Assembly: GCA_023653785.1 (NCBI GenBank)
Contig: JAMKCH010010157.1
Coordinates: forward strand, 38,880-102,879
DNA from: Ophioderma brevispina
Lineage: Eukaryota > Echinodermata > Ophiuroidea > Amphilepidida > Ophiodermatidae
Direction: 5' to 3'
Length of the DNA stretch: 64,000 bases
The translations under genes were made by a program, and so were the position numbers. Positions 22,205-33,297 of the stretch are shown here, piece by piece (positions within the stretch are counted from its first letter, which is position 1; each line of letters begins with the position of its first letter). Under the pieces are notes generated by a model. That model had not been told where the DNA came from. It searched no databases and saw only the letters and a program-made list of their open reading frames with translations.

Positions 22205-22400
22205 CCCAATAATGCGTGGCCCATACGTGTATGTCCTTCTTCTCGCTGTCCAGAATGTGGTCCTTAAAGAGATTTGTACAGCAAAGAAAAGTTATTCACA
22301 ATATACTAAAACAAAAATGGGATGTCAAGAATAATATAGAATTTATAATATTGCTAAAACATATATTTTGTTGTAGGCACTCCCCTATAACTGCTACATA
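22205..22400. repeat. Segmental repeat A, copy 2
   Basis: Diverged direct copy of 20565-20760, ending just before the left arm of the foldback composite. Confidence 0.6.
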
Positions 22401-22639
22401 CAGTTTAAGGCATAATGGCATGAAAAAATTGACATAATGAAAAGGCCCTTACTGAAAATCACTTCCACTAGTTTGAAAACAATTTGGTAATGTTTACATT
22501 CTGTAAAAACAGTAAAACAGGAAGAGTTCAGGAGGGGAGGGTGCAGTTTGGTGGCAATTTCTGGAACAGAAAAGCAAGGTGTTCACATCCCTGACAAATT
22601 TACCGTGACTATATTATTATTTGCGACAAATTCAAAGCA

Positions 22640-22790
22640 TTCAGCCGGTGTGAAACAGATATAGTTCCGGTGGGAGCCATAGTCCGGCGGTCCATAGACA
22701 AAGGAATAAGCGTGAAACTAATGTTGCGTAAAAGAGTCAACTGAATCGATTGGCCCTATTGTTCACCATTGTTCCCGTACATTAGTCGTG
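22640..22790 (+). repeat. Dispersed repeat C, copy 1
   Basis: CCATAGTCCGG, CCATAGAC, GTGAAACTAATGTTGCGT, CAACTGAATCGATT and TTGTTCACCATTGTTCCCG. Other copies are at 22931-23075 (same strand), 28905-29090 and 31500-31660 (opposite strand). Confidence 0.7.
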
Positions 22791-22930
22791 TCCACACGTG
22801 TAGTTATTACCGGTATTATTAACTAATGCCGATGGAATTAAAAAAAATAAATCCACTAATTCCCCTCACGTTCACGCCTATTGGTTCCCTTTGTAATCGT
22901 CTCCACATGCGTCGGACATAAGTCACTTAC

Positions 22931-23075
22931 TACCGGTTTTGAAGGAATATGGTCCGGTAGGAACCATAGTCCGGGCTTCATAGACGACAAACGGAATAAA
23001 GCGGTGGAAACTAATGTTGCGTGAGAAGTCAACTGAATCGATTGCCCTATTGTTCACCAATTGTTCCCGGACTGT
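22931..23075 (+). repeat. Dispersed repeat C, copy 2
   Basis: GGTAGGAACCATAGTCCGGG, CATAGACGAC, AATGTTGCGTG, TCAACTGAATCGATTGCCCT and TTCCCGGACT. Direct copy of 22640-22790 about 290 bp away. Confidence 0.7.
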
Positions 23076-23208
23076 GAGCCCGGCGAACAATATCTTCCCC
23101 TGCCACAACAACCGGACCTAAATTGATCGGTATTAGTGTTTGATATAAAATTGGCCGTGTGAACGAACATCGGGTTAAACTCTATCCGGAACCTAACAGG
23201 CCTTAAAG

Positions 23209-23765
23209 ACAAACTGGCACATTTGAAATAGTGCGCCCTCAAGATTTTTCAAAATCGATATTTAGCATGTTTTGTAAGGCTTTTTATATACAAAGCCTCA
23301 CCCGAAATGATTAAGACCAAATCAGCTTCCTTATGGGTAACAGAACGATTTTCAATCATTCGCTTCGCCGGCGACGTTAAATTCAGCATACTACGAACCA
23401 AGTACACAACGCCGTATGCATGTTTCCCACGCTATTCACACTGTTTGATCGGTCTATAACCTTTGTTGGTTTTCATCTCAGTGTTACGAGTCAAAAATAT
23501 TCATGTAGTATACACATTTGTTGATTAAAGTTATGGAAAACTTAAAAGTTGGCCTACAAATTACCTCGAATGTCTTTATCCTCATATCAATAATGTCCCT
23601 ATCTGTTTTCGGGGTAATGTTATTTTTATGTGTAAAATCCTATCTCTGTTCTACCAATGACCTAGACTATCCTTTGAGAGCAAATTGAAGAAATTTCAAG
23701 TTTTGTGAAAATGTGCCGTGCCGCCCTTAAAGTCCGACTATTCAAATGCCGAGAAGAGCGGGTAA
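23209..23765. repeat. Segmental repeat B, copy 2
   Basis: Diverged direct copy of 21298-21850; it ends about 120 bp before the nested palindrome. Confidence 0.65.
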
Positions 23766-23883
23766 GTCCGGTCGTAAAACTTTACGACCGGTAAATTAGT
23801 AAAGTACGTGGGGACATGCACGACCGCACGCTCTGTCGGACTTAACTGTGATCAGTAGTAGCATGGTACTGTAAGTGTTAAGA

Positions 23884-24812
23884 GGTGCGCTTTCCGGATA
23901 AAATGTGAATTTTTTGCACATAAGTACTTTAGGCATTGATAATCCATAAAATTGATGAAGCACTTGCCAACCCCCCTTAATGGCCCCCCCAAGCTTGGGT
24001 TTCCAAGGTTATACAAGGGGGTCAAAAATTTAAATGTTTCTGAATGTGTTAAAAAGCACACCCCCCGTGGTGTTGGTCTGTCCGCAAGGAATTCCAAAAA
24101 TTAGAGTTTACACTATCTATGGCTTATAGTTCCGGAGTTTATGGGGGAAAACTGTAAAAAAATGGTGAAAAAGTCATTTTGGTGTGTACCTGGGTCAAAA
24201 GTTAAAAGGTGCTTGATTCAGTTAATATGTGGTGGAAATTGTTTCCCTAGTTTAAGGATTGAAATAAGGAATCTTTTGCTTACCTGTTATGCTGGTTTTC
24301 ACGTTATCCAACAAATGGGTCACAGGAGGTCAATAAATCCAATAGCTGCCAATAGCTTTTGTCTTTATTCGCCATTTGGTTAATAACGAGACACGATAGA
24401 TAGTCAAAACTATTAATATAATATTCATTCTATTAGCTAACCAACAATTTGAACCACATTTTACAAAAATTGGAGCAACTTTTAATGTTTTGATTGGACC
24501 CCTGTACAAAAAACAAACCCAAAATTGACTTTTTTTGAACCATCTTTTTTTACAGTTTTTAACCCCATAATTCCTAAACTATTATAGTCACTGGAGGCAT
24601 AAACTATACTTTTTGGAATCCTTGTAACCAGACGAACTCATGGTGTAACTTTTCAACACAATCGGAACATTTTAACAATTTTACCCCGTGTAACCTTGAA
24701 ATCCATCTGGGGGCCATGAAAGGGGTGTGGCAAGTGCTTCCATCAATTTTTTTGATTATCAATGTAAAGTATTGGGTCACCACATTCACAATTTATCCGG
24801 ATTTGCACACTC
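23884..24812. repeat. Palindromic foldback element, copy 2
   Basis: Same family as 820-1734. It starts GTGCGCTTTCCGGATAAAAT and ends ATTTATCCGGATTTGCACAC, sharing TTTTGCACATAAGTACTTTA, CACTTGCCAAC and GGTCACAGG-type blocks. Arms pair over most of the length. Open frames at 23852-24097, 24141-24383 and 24604-24789 lie inside it and are not genes. Confidence 0.8.
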
Positions 24813-24984
24813 CATATATAGATATATTCACCTACGTCCCCCCACTATGTTAACAAAAACAAGTAAGCACCTGTTCTACTAACACATTAGAGGTGTGAAG
24901 GATTGACCTAAGTGACTTATGTCCGACCGAATGTGGAGACGATTACAATAGGGTACAATGGGTGATTTCGAAAAAAGACCAGAC

Positions 24985-25350
24985 CTCGAAAAAACGACCT
25001 CAGACCTCGAAACACCAGACCCGGAAGTGAATTCACTTCCGGGCGTATGGTGGTTTCGAGGGTATGGTTTCGAAACACCGGGGGATGTTTCGAGACCAGA
25101 CTCGAAACAAAAAGACCTCAGACTCTGAAAAACATCCAGACCCGGGAGTGAATTCATTCCGGGTGTGAGGTCTGTTTTGAGGTCTGATGTTTCGACACAT
25201 CCCCCCGGGTGTTTTCGAAACACCAGACCTCGAAACACCAGACCGGAAGTGAATTCACTTCAGGGTCTGAAGGTTGGTTTTTCGAGGTCTGGTGTTTCGA
25301 AACATCGGGGGGAGGTCTCGTCGAACACCAGACCTCGAAGTGAATTCACT
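24985..25350. repeat. GAATTC-palindrome array, part 1
   Basis: Four palindromic cores GAAGTGAATTCACTTC or variants, at about 25023, 25146, 25245 and 25338. They are embedded in alternating CGAAACACCAGACC and GGTCTGGTGTTTCG blocks and a CGAAACACCCGGGGG-type block. Every block pairs with its neighbour, so the DNA can fold into serial hairpins. Frames reading Thr/Pro/Arg repeats through it are artefacts. Confidence 0.85.
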
Positions 25351-26039
25351 ATAGTTCCACAAGACATTATCAAGGATTTTCAGTTCTCTAAAGCCTCCAT
25401 TTTCAGGTACGTCAGTCCCACAGCCCCCCCCCCCCCGCCCAATTCAAGCTATTTCCACCCTTTCCTTTTTAAATGCACACATTCTTATAAAAACTTGACC
25501 CCAAAATTCGTAAATTATTAAATTGGCCGTTTTCAGCCAGAGCAGAATCATGTTCTGCGAACGCGAGTGCTGCATTTTGTCGTAAAAATCGCTGAAAGGT
25601 CGTGTAAAAATAGTATTATTAAAATTGAGCATCGAATACAACTTCGGTGACCCATGTTTTGCCCGTAAACGTTCTGCCGTATTTCAAACATGGTACAGGC
25701 ATGGCAATAGGATACGCTTAGACTGCGAGATGCACCTCGCAATGTAATTGTAGGCCTGCAAGCGAAAGATAAAGATTACACAATGCTCAGTACGAAATAA
25801 GGAAGAACGCTCTCATGGCTATTCGGTCGGGCTAAATACTTGGACTTCAGTGAATATCCACTTCACACACACTTGCTGAGTAAACTTAACAATACTAATA
25901 AAATGACTTTTATCGAATCAAACAACCATCACGTGAACTTGACCTTGAAAACTAAATTTAGCGGCACTAATACTACCCTGCCAAGGCACGGTGAGGGTCT
26001 ACTTGAATTTCAAACATCAGACCGAGATTGAAAGGGTTA
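25351..26039. other. Spacer between the two palindrome arrays
   Basis: Non-repetitive AT-rich DNA with a C run at 25423-25435. No gene can be supported: overlapping frames on both strands at 25444-25742 conflict, and the 63-codon frame at 25840-26031 has no signature. Confidence 0.5.
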
Positions 26040-26965
26040 TTTTGGGGAAAAATTCACTTACGGTGTCTGGGTCTGGGTTTCGAAAGTATGGGTTTCGAAA
26101 CACCGGGGGGAGGTCTCGAAACACCAGACCTCGAAACACCAGGACCCGGAAGTGGAATTCACTTCGGGTTCGGTGTTTCGGGTCTGGTGTTTCGATGTGG
26201 AATTCACTTCCGGGTCTGGTTGTTGTTTCGAGTGAATTCACTTCCGGGTCTGGTGTTTACGAGGTCCTGGTGTTTCGAGTGAATTCACTTCCGGGTCTGG
26301 TGCTGCGAGGTTCTGGTGTTTCGAGAAATCCCCCGGGTGTTTCGAACCACCAGACCTCCGAAACACCAGACCTCAGACCCGGACGTGAAATTCACTTCCG
26401 GTATGGTGTTTCGGAATTCACTTCCGGGTCTGTTTCGAGGTTTATGGTTCGAAACACCCGGGGGGATGTTTCGAAAGACCAGACTCGAAACAACAGACCT
26501 CCAGACCGGAAGTGATTCACTCCCGGGTCTGATGTTTAGAGGTTTGATGTTTCGAGGTCGGATGTTTCGAGGTCTGGTCTTTACGAAAAACCATCCCCCC
26601 GGGTTGTTAGAAACACCAGAACCTCGCAGCACCAGACCCGGAAGTGAATTCACTTCCGGGTCCGGTGTTTCGGAATTCACTTCCGGGTCTGGTGTTTTCG
26701 AGGTCTTGTGTTTCGAAACACCCTTGGGGATGTTTCGAAAGACAACCTCGAAACATCAGACAGACCCGGAAGTGAATTCACTGTTCCCGGGTCTGATGTT
26801 TCCGAGTTCTGAGGTCTGTTGTTTCGAGTCTGGTCTTTCGAAACAATCCCCCCGGGTGTTTCGAAACACCAGACCTCGAAAGCACCAGACCCGTAAGTGA
26901 ATTCACTTCCGGTCTGGTGTTTCGAGTTCTGGGGTCTGTTTGTTTTCGAGGGTGCTGGTCTTTCG
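26040..26965. repeat. GAATTC-palindrome array, part 2
   Basis: About eleven further GAATTC cores, including degraded ones, among CACCAGACCTCGAAACACC, GGTCTGGTGTTTCGAGG and CCCCCGGGTGTTTCGAAAC blocks. Units differ mostly by gained or lost single bases. Long frames through it on both strands (131 to 194 codons) encode only short-period repeats of Arg, Pro, Ser and Thr and are rejected as genes. Confidence 0.85.
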
Positions 26966-27437
26966 AACAACCGGGTACAATAGGCGTGAGGGGAATTAGT
27001 GGTTTTTTTTTTAATCCTTTTATTTTTTTTATTTTTTTTAATAATACTAGTAATAACTACACGTGTGGACACGAGCTATGAGTACGGCGGACACTGGTTA
27101 CTTCTACACCCCCGGGGGGAGTTCAGTAAGGTATTATTGGCAATGAAAGATGATTAGTCGGGGATTACATCATATACAATAGCAATGGTCTGTGAGTGAT
27201 GACAACATGCTTTTCAAGTTTGGTAAATGTTGGCAGTAAGTAATGTCAGCAAGCATCCTTGTTCCAGAGATTGCCACGAACAAGCTCACAAACTGTCACC
27301 TCCCCCCCGGAACTCTTCCTTGTTTTTTACTGTTTTTACCCAGAATTGTAAACATCCAAATGTTTTCAAACTAGCGAAGTGATTTCAGTAAGGGGCCTTT
27401 TCATTATGTCATTTTTTCATGCCATTAGTCCCTTTAA

Positions 27438-28904
27438 AGCAATAATAGCACAGTTTTTGAAGAGCGCACCCAATTTTTTGTTAACATAAGTTGCCACAGT
27501 TAATTGAGAACTGGCTAGTAAATTCTACCTGTGAATAGTAAAGCTCGATTATGTCTATGTATCGCCAAAAGAAGGAATTTTGTGTTAGGATAATTAATAT
27601 TCGTTATATGATAATATATGTTCAGTGGCTCCTGGGAAATGTCTTCCAACATGATATAGTCGAGGAAATACCCGCCATGTACGCGTCTAAGCTCATCCAT
27701 TAGTTGTGTTTTGGTTCAGGCAAGTCCAAGTTAGAGGTCATTTTGTGAAGTGGCACTATTTTCACAGTGGACGGACAGAAATTGGCGGTTTCCAGTTTCG
27801 CCGTTAAATCACAATCGGGGAAACCCCATTTGAATTACAAATTCGTTTCTTTTATGGACAAATACGCACTTTGAGCATTACCATCACAGGTATAGTTGAG
27901 ACAATTACCAACAAACTTGCAAAACATTTCAAATTTTGAAAATTGGGGGCGCTATTCAAAAATGTGCTTGTTTATTTTTGTTAATGTGTCATCCACCGAT
28001 CATTGTCAGATCAATATCTTAATCATGTATATAGAAAATAAACAAAAGGCAATGGTAGTAGTGTTGCTGACCAGTAACCAATGCCTTGTAAAAATCTACC
28101 AAAGTACGAAATGAAAGGTGCATTAACGACTGTGAGTGACTACCACCAGCAAACAGCACAAAAAAAGAAAGAGTATATGAATTTATCTTGAAGTGCACGC
28201 AATGTAACCATCCAAATTCTTTCATAAAAGTGGAAGGGTTTCAGTTTGTTGAATGGTTTTACTGTGGATGATACCCCCTTTCTACAGTTTATGCAACACG
28301 TAATTTCATGGTTGGGTTTTTATGGTAAGTTTTACGAAACCGTTAACATTTTAACCTTGTGAGATGTTTGGCCTACTGTGTGTTGTGTCTCCCCAAAGGT
28401 ACTTATTCTTAATTACTCAATTATACTTTCATGTTGTGTGCGAGCTTTTCCAAAAATGTAATGGATAATTAAAATATCGTCTTTTATCAAGAAATATTTT
28501 TACTATTCGTGTCTAAGGAGATACGTTTAAAAACCATAACAATATATTAAAGTTACACAGATCTTCCTGTGATTTTCTAATATTTGAAAACAATTGTTTT
28601 GTGATATGGTACACAATGGCTAGTCAAAACTAGCCCTAACCGGGCAAAATATAGTTCCTACCTATGGTGGCCACGCCTCTTTTTAATATAGCCCCTCACA
28701 AAGGTTACACACAACTAACTCACTTATACACATTATAGTCTATGGGTATAATGGCAACTTTGGAGCATGTTTTCTTCACATATAAAACTCTCCCAGAGGA
28801 ATACCAATATCACACCAAAGTACAAACAAAAATCACCAAATAACCAAATTTTAGAACATAAATGATGACCGAATTTTTTCGTTTATGAATCACCGATCGT
28901 CCAC
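27438..28904. other. Unannotated DNA
   Basis: No gene supported. Sequence at 28130-28235 weakly resembles 21157-21270 (CCAGCAAACAGCAC-type, AATTTATC, CATCCAAAT and AAGTGGAAG in order), so part may be an extension of the segmental repeats. Confidence 0.45.
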
Positions 28905-29090
28905 ATCAGACCGGTGTAGAAGTAACCATTGTCCGGCGTACTCATAGTCCGGGAACATGGTGAACAATGGCAATCGATTCAGTTACTCTTTACGCCACAT
29001 GAGTTTCACGCTTTTTCCGTTAGTCATCTATGGAGCCCCGGACTAATGGCTCCTAACCAGAAAAAAAACTATATCTGCTTTCACACCGGC
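28905..29090 (-). repeat. Dispersed repeat C, copy 3 (inverted)
   Basis: In reverse complement it reads GCCGGTGTGAAAGCAGATATAG, ATTAGTCCGG, CCATAGATGAC, GGCGTAAAGAGTAACTG and ACTGAATCGATTGCC. It lies outside the foldback composite, opposite in orientation to copies 1 and 2. Confidence 0.7.
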
Positions 29091-30719
29091 AACACAAGAT
29101 TCCTTACAGACGCCAAAGCTAGTAATTCGCAACTCGACGGAATTGATGAGCGCGGAGTAAATTGCCTCAAACTTACTGTCCAAATGCCACTAAGTTTTGA
29201 GACAACATACCAGTCTACCATGTCAATCATGAAAGTTCCATCATTTTCTAAATACAACTAGCGCATTATCGACATTTTACAGCAGTCTTTTTTCCAGACG
29301 CCATGCAAGAAGTAGTCCACCCAAGATTTTTGATCCTTACGCAGCCATGTTAGTGGTTTGTAAAACCAAAACTAATCAAAATAGTTTACGGCAATACAGA
29401 CACAAACCAAAAAACCGATTTGCGCTTTGATGTGGGTCTGTCATGGGTTCGTTCATGGGTTTTCCATGACCCACATACGACATCGTCCGTCTTAATAAAA
29501 AAAAACGGAATCATAAACCCTTCAGTGCAGTTCATTCTCAGACTCAAGGTTTTGAAATTAAAAAAAAAAAAAATGAATGTCCCTCAATATTTCGCCAATT
29601 ATCCGAGGAGTAGATAACCCGCCAAAGTTGAAGTGTTGTGTGTGATGTGTGGGGGGGGGGGGGTTAAGCATCCCTATACTTTAACGGTGTACAATCAATG
29701 TGTGGGAATGTTGGTACTTATTGGCACCATTAGTTGTCCATTAATACCAAAATTAAGTTCATGGGAGTTCGGGGTGGAAATCTATGGGAGGGTTTGCCAA
29801 CAAGAACCCCCCTCTCCGCTGATTAGTCGCTTAAAAAAATTGATTAGACGAGAGTTAAAGACTGGTATCGAACAAAGCGCCGCCGAAGTAGATTGTTTTC
29901 CAGTTCTGCATAAAATTGCTAGAAAAAAACTCACACTAAGATACTGTTTTCAAATATTAGAAAATTCTGGTGGAGGGTGTGTATTATACAAATTAAAACA
30001 AATTAATTAAAACATGAAAGTAGTGAAAGTAATAAATGGTGTTTCGTTTGTTATCGTAATGCAACCTGTGATTCTATCAATGCAGTGGTACAAGGAGGCA
30101 CTTGAAAACGAGTTCTACGGTGTCGGTCCAAGGTTGGAAAGCCTATGACAGTGGACGCCCCAATAATATATTGTTGCCATAACATCCACACACATAAGAA
30201 TGGCTCAATGTAGGACAAAACCTGGAATGATTGTGGTTAGCGTCACATTGCTGTGCTACCTCCTCGAAACGTCCACCGAGTGTCACCTTTTCATCCTCGG
30301 CACAATAACCATTCAGACAGCATTATACAAAAACGTCTGTGTTTTATCCTTCAACTCTGCACCAGCAATGTATTCACAGACCTCCCACCTACACTAAAGC
30401 AAAACTTCAAACAAGTAACCAGATGTCAACGACAATTACTCCAAACAAGGGAGGACAAACCGAAACAAGGGTGGTACAGATGTCTTTTTCGCTACCTATT
30501 CCAGTTCGCAGATGAAAATTAATAAGGGAAGGCTTCACAACTCAGTCAGAGAACAATATGAGCACTGGTTCCGACCAAAAAGAACGGGCCGAGGTGTAGT
30601 GATTATCCCACAATGCACAGTTTTGGGCAATTTCATCTCATTAAGGGTTATGTGATCTCACAAAAAAAATATTTGTCACTATTTAGCCCCACTAAGGGAA
30701 TTTACCATCGGTTTGTCCT
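29091..30719. other. Stop-poor but unrecognised region
   Basis: The + strand has several successive open frames: 29633-30010 (starting in a G run), 30014-30149 (MKVVKVINGVSFVIV...) and 30253-30522. Composition is not obviously low-complexity, but I recognise no domain and see no strong splice sites. Two of the frames follow each other closely, which is the only hint of order. I do not call genes here. Confidence 0.3.
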
Positions 30720-31400
30720 TAAAGAGAAATGAGGAGATTTCCAGGCGAAGTGCCTTCAATTTTTTTTTCGAACCCGGGTTTTTTGCATATTTGGAATGCT
30801 TAAAAAAAGTCTCGTTACTGAGCAAGGCTCGTGCGCGGAGTGCCCATCTATCTTTCCTTAGCGTTTGGGCCAGACTCATCCGTATTATTTTTTGCTGGGG
30901 GGGTTGGGTTCGCAACTCATCCCGCCACAGCGACGAGTCTGTTACTTTCCCAGTATGAATAACGCTGGTACCCATTTATACAACTGGGTGGCAGAGGTAG
31001 TAATGAGGTGAAAGTGCTCACTCAAGGGCACAAAACGTTGGCCACACTGGGACTCAAACCCACGATCTTTGGGGTGGCGGGACGAGCGCTCAATATTCCA
31101 CTGGACCACCTGCTGGTGCCCTCGGAATGCCTAGATCACACATGAATTGAATAAGTGAGTATGCCGTCTTTATGTAATGAGATGATGATTGTGTGTGCAC
31201 GACAGAAATTCAACGCAGCGTTTCTATAGGGACGATTATGATACCAGGCCAGTTCAAAACAAGGTTTTTGTGGTTTTCTTTCGTGCTGTGGTTGTACAAT
31301 GAACCATCGAAACGTTCTCGGTAGGTGGTCTACAACCGATCAAGTGCATATGAGAGTTGTATCCTCAAAAAAATCCATCGGTTCACTTTAAACTTCTTGA
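30720..31400. repeat. Dispersed repeat D, copy 1 (interrupted by a SINE)
   Basis: Matches 52168-52522 in the same orientation. Shared blocks: ATGAGGAGATT, TTTTTTGCATATTTGGAATGC, GTGCACGACAGAA, AGTTCAAAACAAGGTT, TCGAAACGTTCTC, GTGGTCTACAA and TATCCTCAAAAAAA. Copy 2 lacks the SINE found here. Confidence 0.75.
30800..31133 (-). mobile_element. tRNA-derived SINE with target duplication
   Basis: On the minus strand: head GGTGGTCCAGTGGAA (A box), B box GGGTTTGAGTCCC, body TTGAGTGAGCACTTTCACCTC and TGTATAAATGGGTACC, tail near 30802. It is flanked by GGAATGC at 30793-30799 and 31134-31140. Its absence from repeat D copy 2 at 52168-52522 supports insertion after that family spread. Confidence 0.8.
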
Positions 31401-31499
31401 ACCTTTTATCCCGAAGTATGACATGTTTGTAGTACAGTTAAACTATACGCAATTGCAAAGCTCAAAATATCCCTGACAACGGTTTTGTTGTAGAGTATT

Positions 31500-31660
31500 G
31501 ATCGTCCTGCAGGAATAATAGTCCACCTACAACGGTAAGGGGAATAGGAGCACTCATTTCAGTCGAAATCTGCACACAACATAAGTTTCACAGCTCTATT
31601 CCGTTGTCGTCTATGGGGCCCAGACTATGGCTCTGGGTGGACTATATCTCATTTACGTGA
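31500..31660 (-). repeat. Dispersed repeat C, copy 4 (inverted, diverged)
   Basis: In reverse complement it has CCATAGTCTGGG, CCATAGACGACAACGGAATAG and GTGAAACTTATGTTGTGT. The most diverged of the four copies. Confidence 0.55.
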
Positions 31661-33297
31661 TTGAACGGCAAGCATCCGCAGTTTAGTTCTTAAGCAGTTT
31701 TCTTTTGCATTTGTTCAATACTTATTTTGTCAACATTCATGTCCACATTAAAAATTAGTGCAGAGACCATCTACTGGTGGTACAATATGATAGCCAGTTT
31801 ACAATGCAGACTCATCTGTATGTAATGCCGAACACTGAGCGCTGAAAAAAGTGGAACGGTGATCCCCTTGTGACATATGGGGGACGTGGTTCAAGGTTCA
31901 AGAATTTAAATTATTAACATGTGCTCAGTGACAAGTATAATTATGCACTAGTTGGCATCAGGAAGTCTTAGAGAAAAGTATTAAGACCTCGTTCTAGTGG
32001 ACTTCGGTTACGCGGTCAAAGAGATCAACTGTCAAACATGTTCAAATGACTATAACCACACATCATGAACGCGTTCAAAATCGATCAGTTCGATGTATCA
32101 TGTATACGTAGCAAGTCCATATGCATTTATACACTGTGTACACTTGTCATAGAGATTTATTAAGTAATTAACTGCATACGAATATACCCCTATTTGCAGA
32201 AACACGAGGCTCTCTAGTTAATGTCATATTATTGTGTATCCAGACTATCGTTCAGCCATGATTTCAGAGTAGGAGTTGGCATAGGTGCTGCAATCTGCAT
32301 CGTGGCACGGTGGTTTCAATTCTGGTGGGTGTTAATCTCAACCTTTGTACTGCACAGGAAGAAAGAGAAGAAACGATTATGCCCCAAAAGAGTATGTACT
32401 GTAATTTTCTTCTAACTGTACAGATAATAATAATTATCTAGAAATGCTAACAGATGTTTTGAACCAAAACGGCTTGGTCAATGCAGTTAAAAGAACAATG
32501 TCCCAGTTCGAAGCCTGATAAATGATTTGCTGGATTTAAAGTGCTACACCCGATTGTAGGAATATATATTTTTTTGTAAGTAAAGAGGGTACTACCAACA
32601 TTTTAAGTCCAAAAATTCATTTGAATCACTTTCCCATTTCACGTGAGTGGTAATTGTTTGTATACAACAGGGCAATATAGACACTGTACAACAATACTTT
32701 CTGTGTTAACCGTAAACAGGTAAACAGCCCAGAGTAAGCCGCCTGCAGCATCATAATGGAAAAGACTTCGGTTCATACTATTTTAAAGATTTTAAATAAG
32801 AAAAATACAAGCTTCTAAGATACCAAAATCTCAGCGGTTCTGGATTTAGGGAAAAGGGTCCTTTTGGGGGGTAAGGGGCATAATTTCTTTATTCGGTTTT
32901 ATAGTAGGAGAGAAGGGCCGTCATATGCTTCTTTGGTCCGTACGTGCTTCTTGGATACAAGGCTTAATAAAAATCTCTAAACGTTATTGGACACAGGGAA
33001 AGGTGCGTTCAATCATCCATGAGTAATCCATGTCGGGGTGTAATTCTGAATTCCCCCATAAGTCTGCATTTTTTCCTATTAGATGGCGTTATAATACTGC
33101 AGTATATAGACCATAGCCTATATATGCCACACTATACTACCCATTGTGTGTTGGTATGTATAAGATATGATAATAATGCCCCACTCATGTTAGCATTATA
33201 ACAGATTATTCTATGCATTCCACAAACAATAGCTAACCATTGTGCGTGGCATGTATAACAGATATCTATACTGCCACTCACACGGGTTATCATGTAA
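31661..33297. other. Unannotated DNA with a two-unit tandem at its end
   Basis: At 33140-33300 two related units repeat CCATTGTG, GTATGTATAA-type text and CCACTCA. The remainder shows no gene, RNA or repeat that I can support. Confidence 0.45.

Larger units (their letters stand above)
22405..27437. mobile_element. Foldback composite element (~5.0 kb)
   Basis: The left arm (22405-22965) has TAATGGCATGAAAAAAT, GACATAATGAAAAGGCC, CTAGTTTGAAAACA, AAAACAGTAAAA, CGTGTCCACACGTGTAGTTA and CACTAATTCCCCTCACG. The right arm (26965-27437) carries the same blocks in reverse complement and reverse order. Inside are the second copy of the 820-1734 palindrome, segmental repeat B copy 2, and two arrays of a GAATTC-centred palindrome. 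No transposase is visible, so it would have moved with outside help or been built by recombination. Confidence 0.65.

Noticed and set aside
26285..26900. Long open frames (131-194 codons) on both strands
   Set aside because: They translate the CGAAACACCAGACC/GAATTC palindrome array; composition is short-period and both strands are open at once.
25023..26900. Bacterial or plasmid vector contamination because of repeated GAATTC and CCCGGG sites
   Set aside because: The sites belong to a diverged repeated palindrome unit bounded by genomic repeats found elsewhere in the window; no vector gene is present.
29633..30010. 125-codon frame possibly encoding a real protein
   Set aside because: Starts in a G run, no recognisable domain, no consensus splice sites; kept only as a note on the region.
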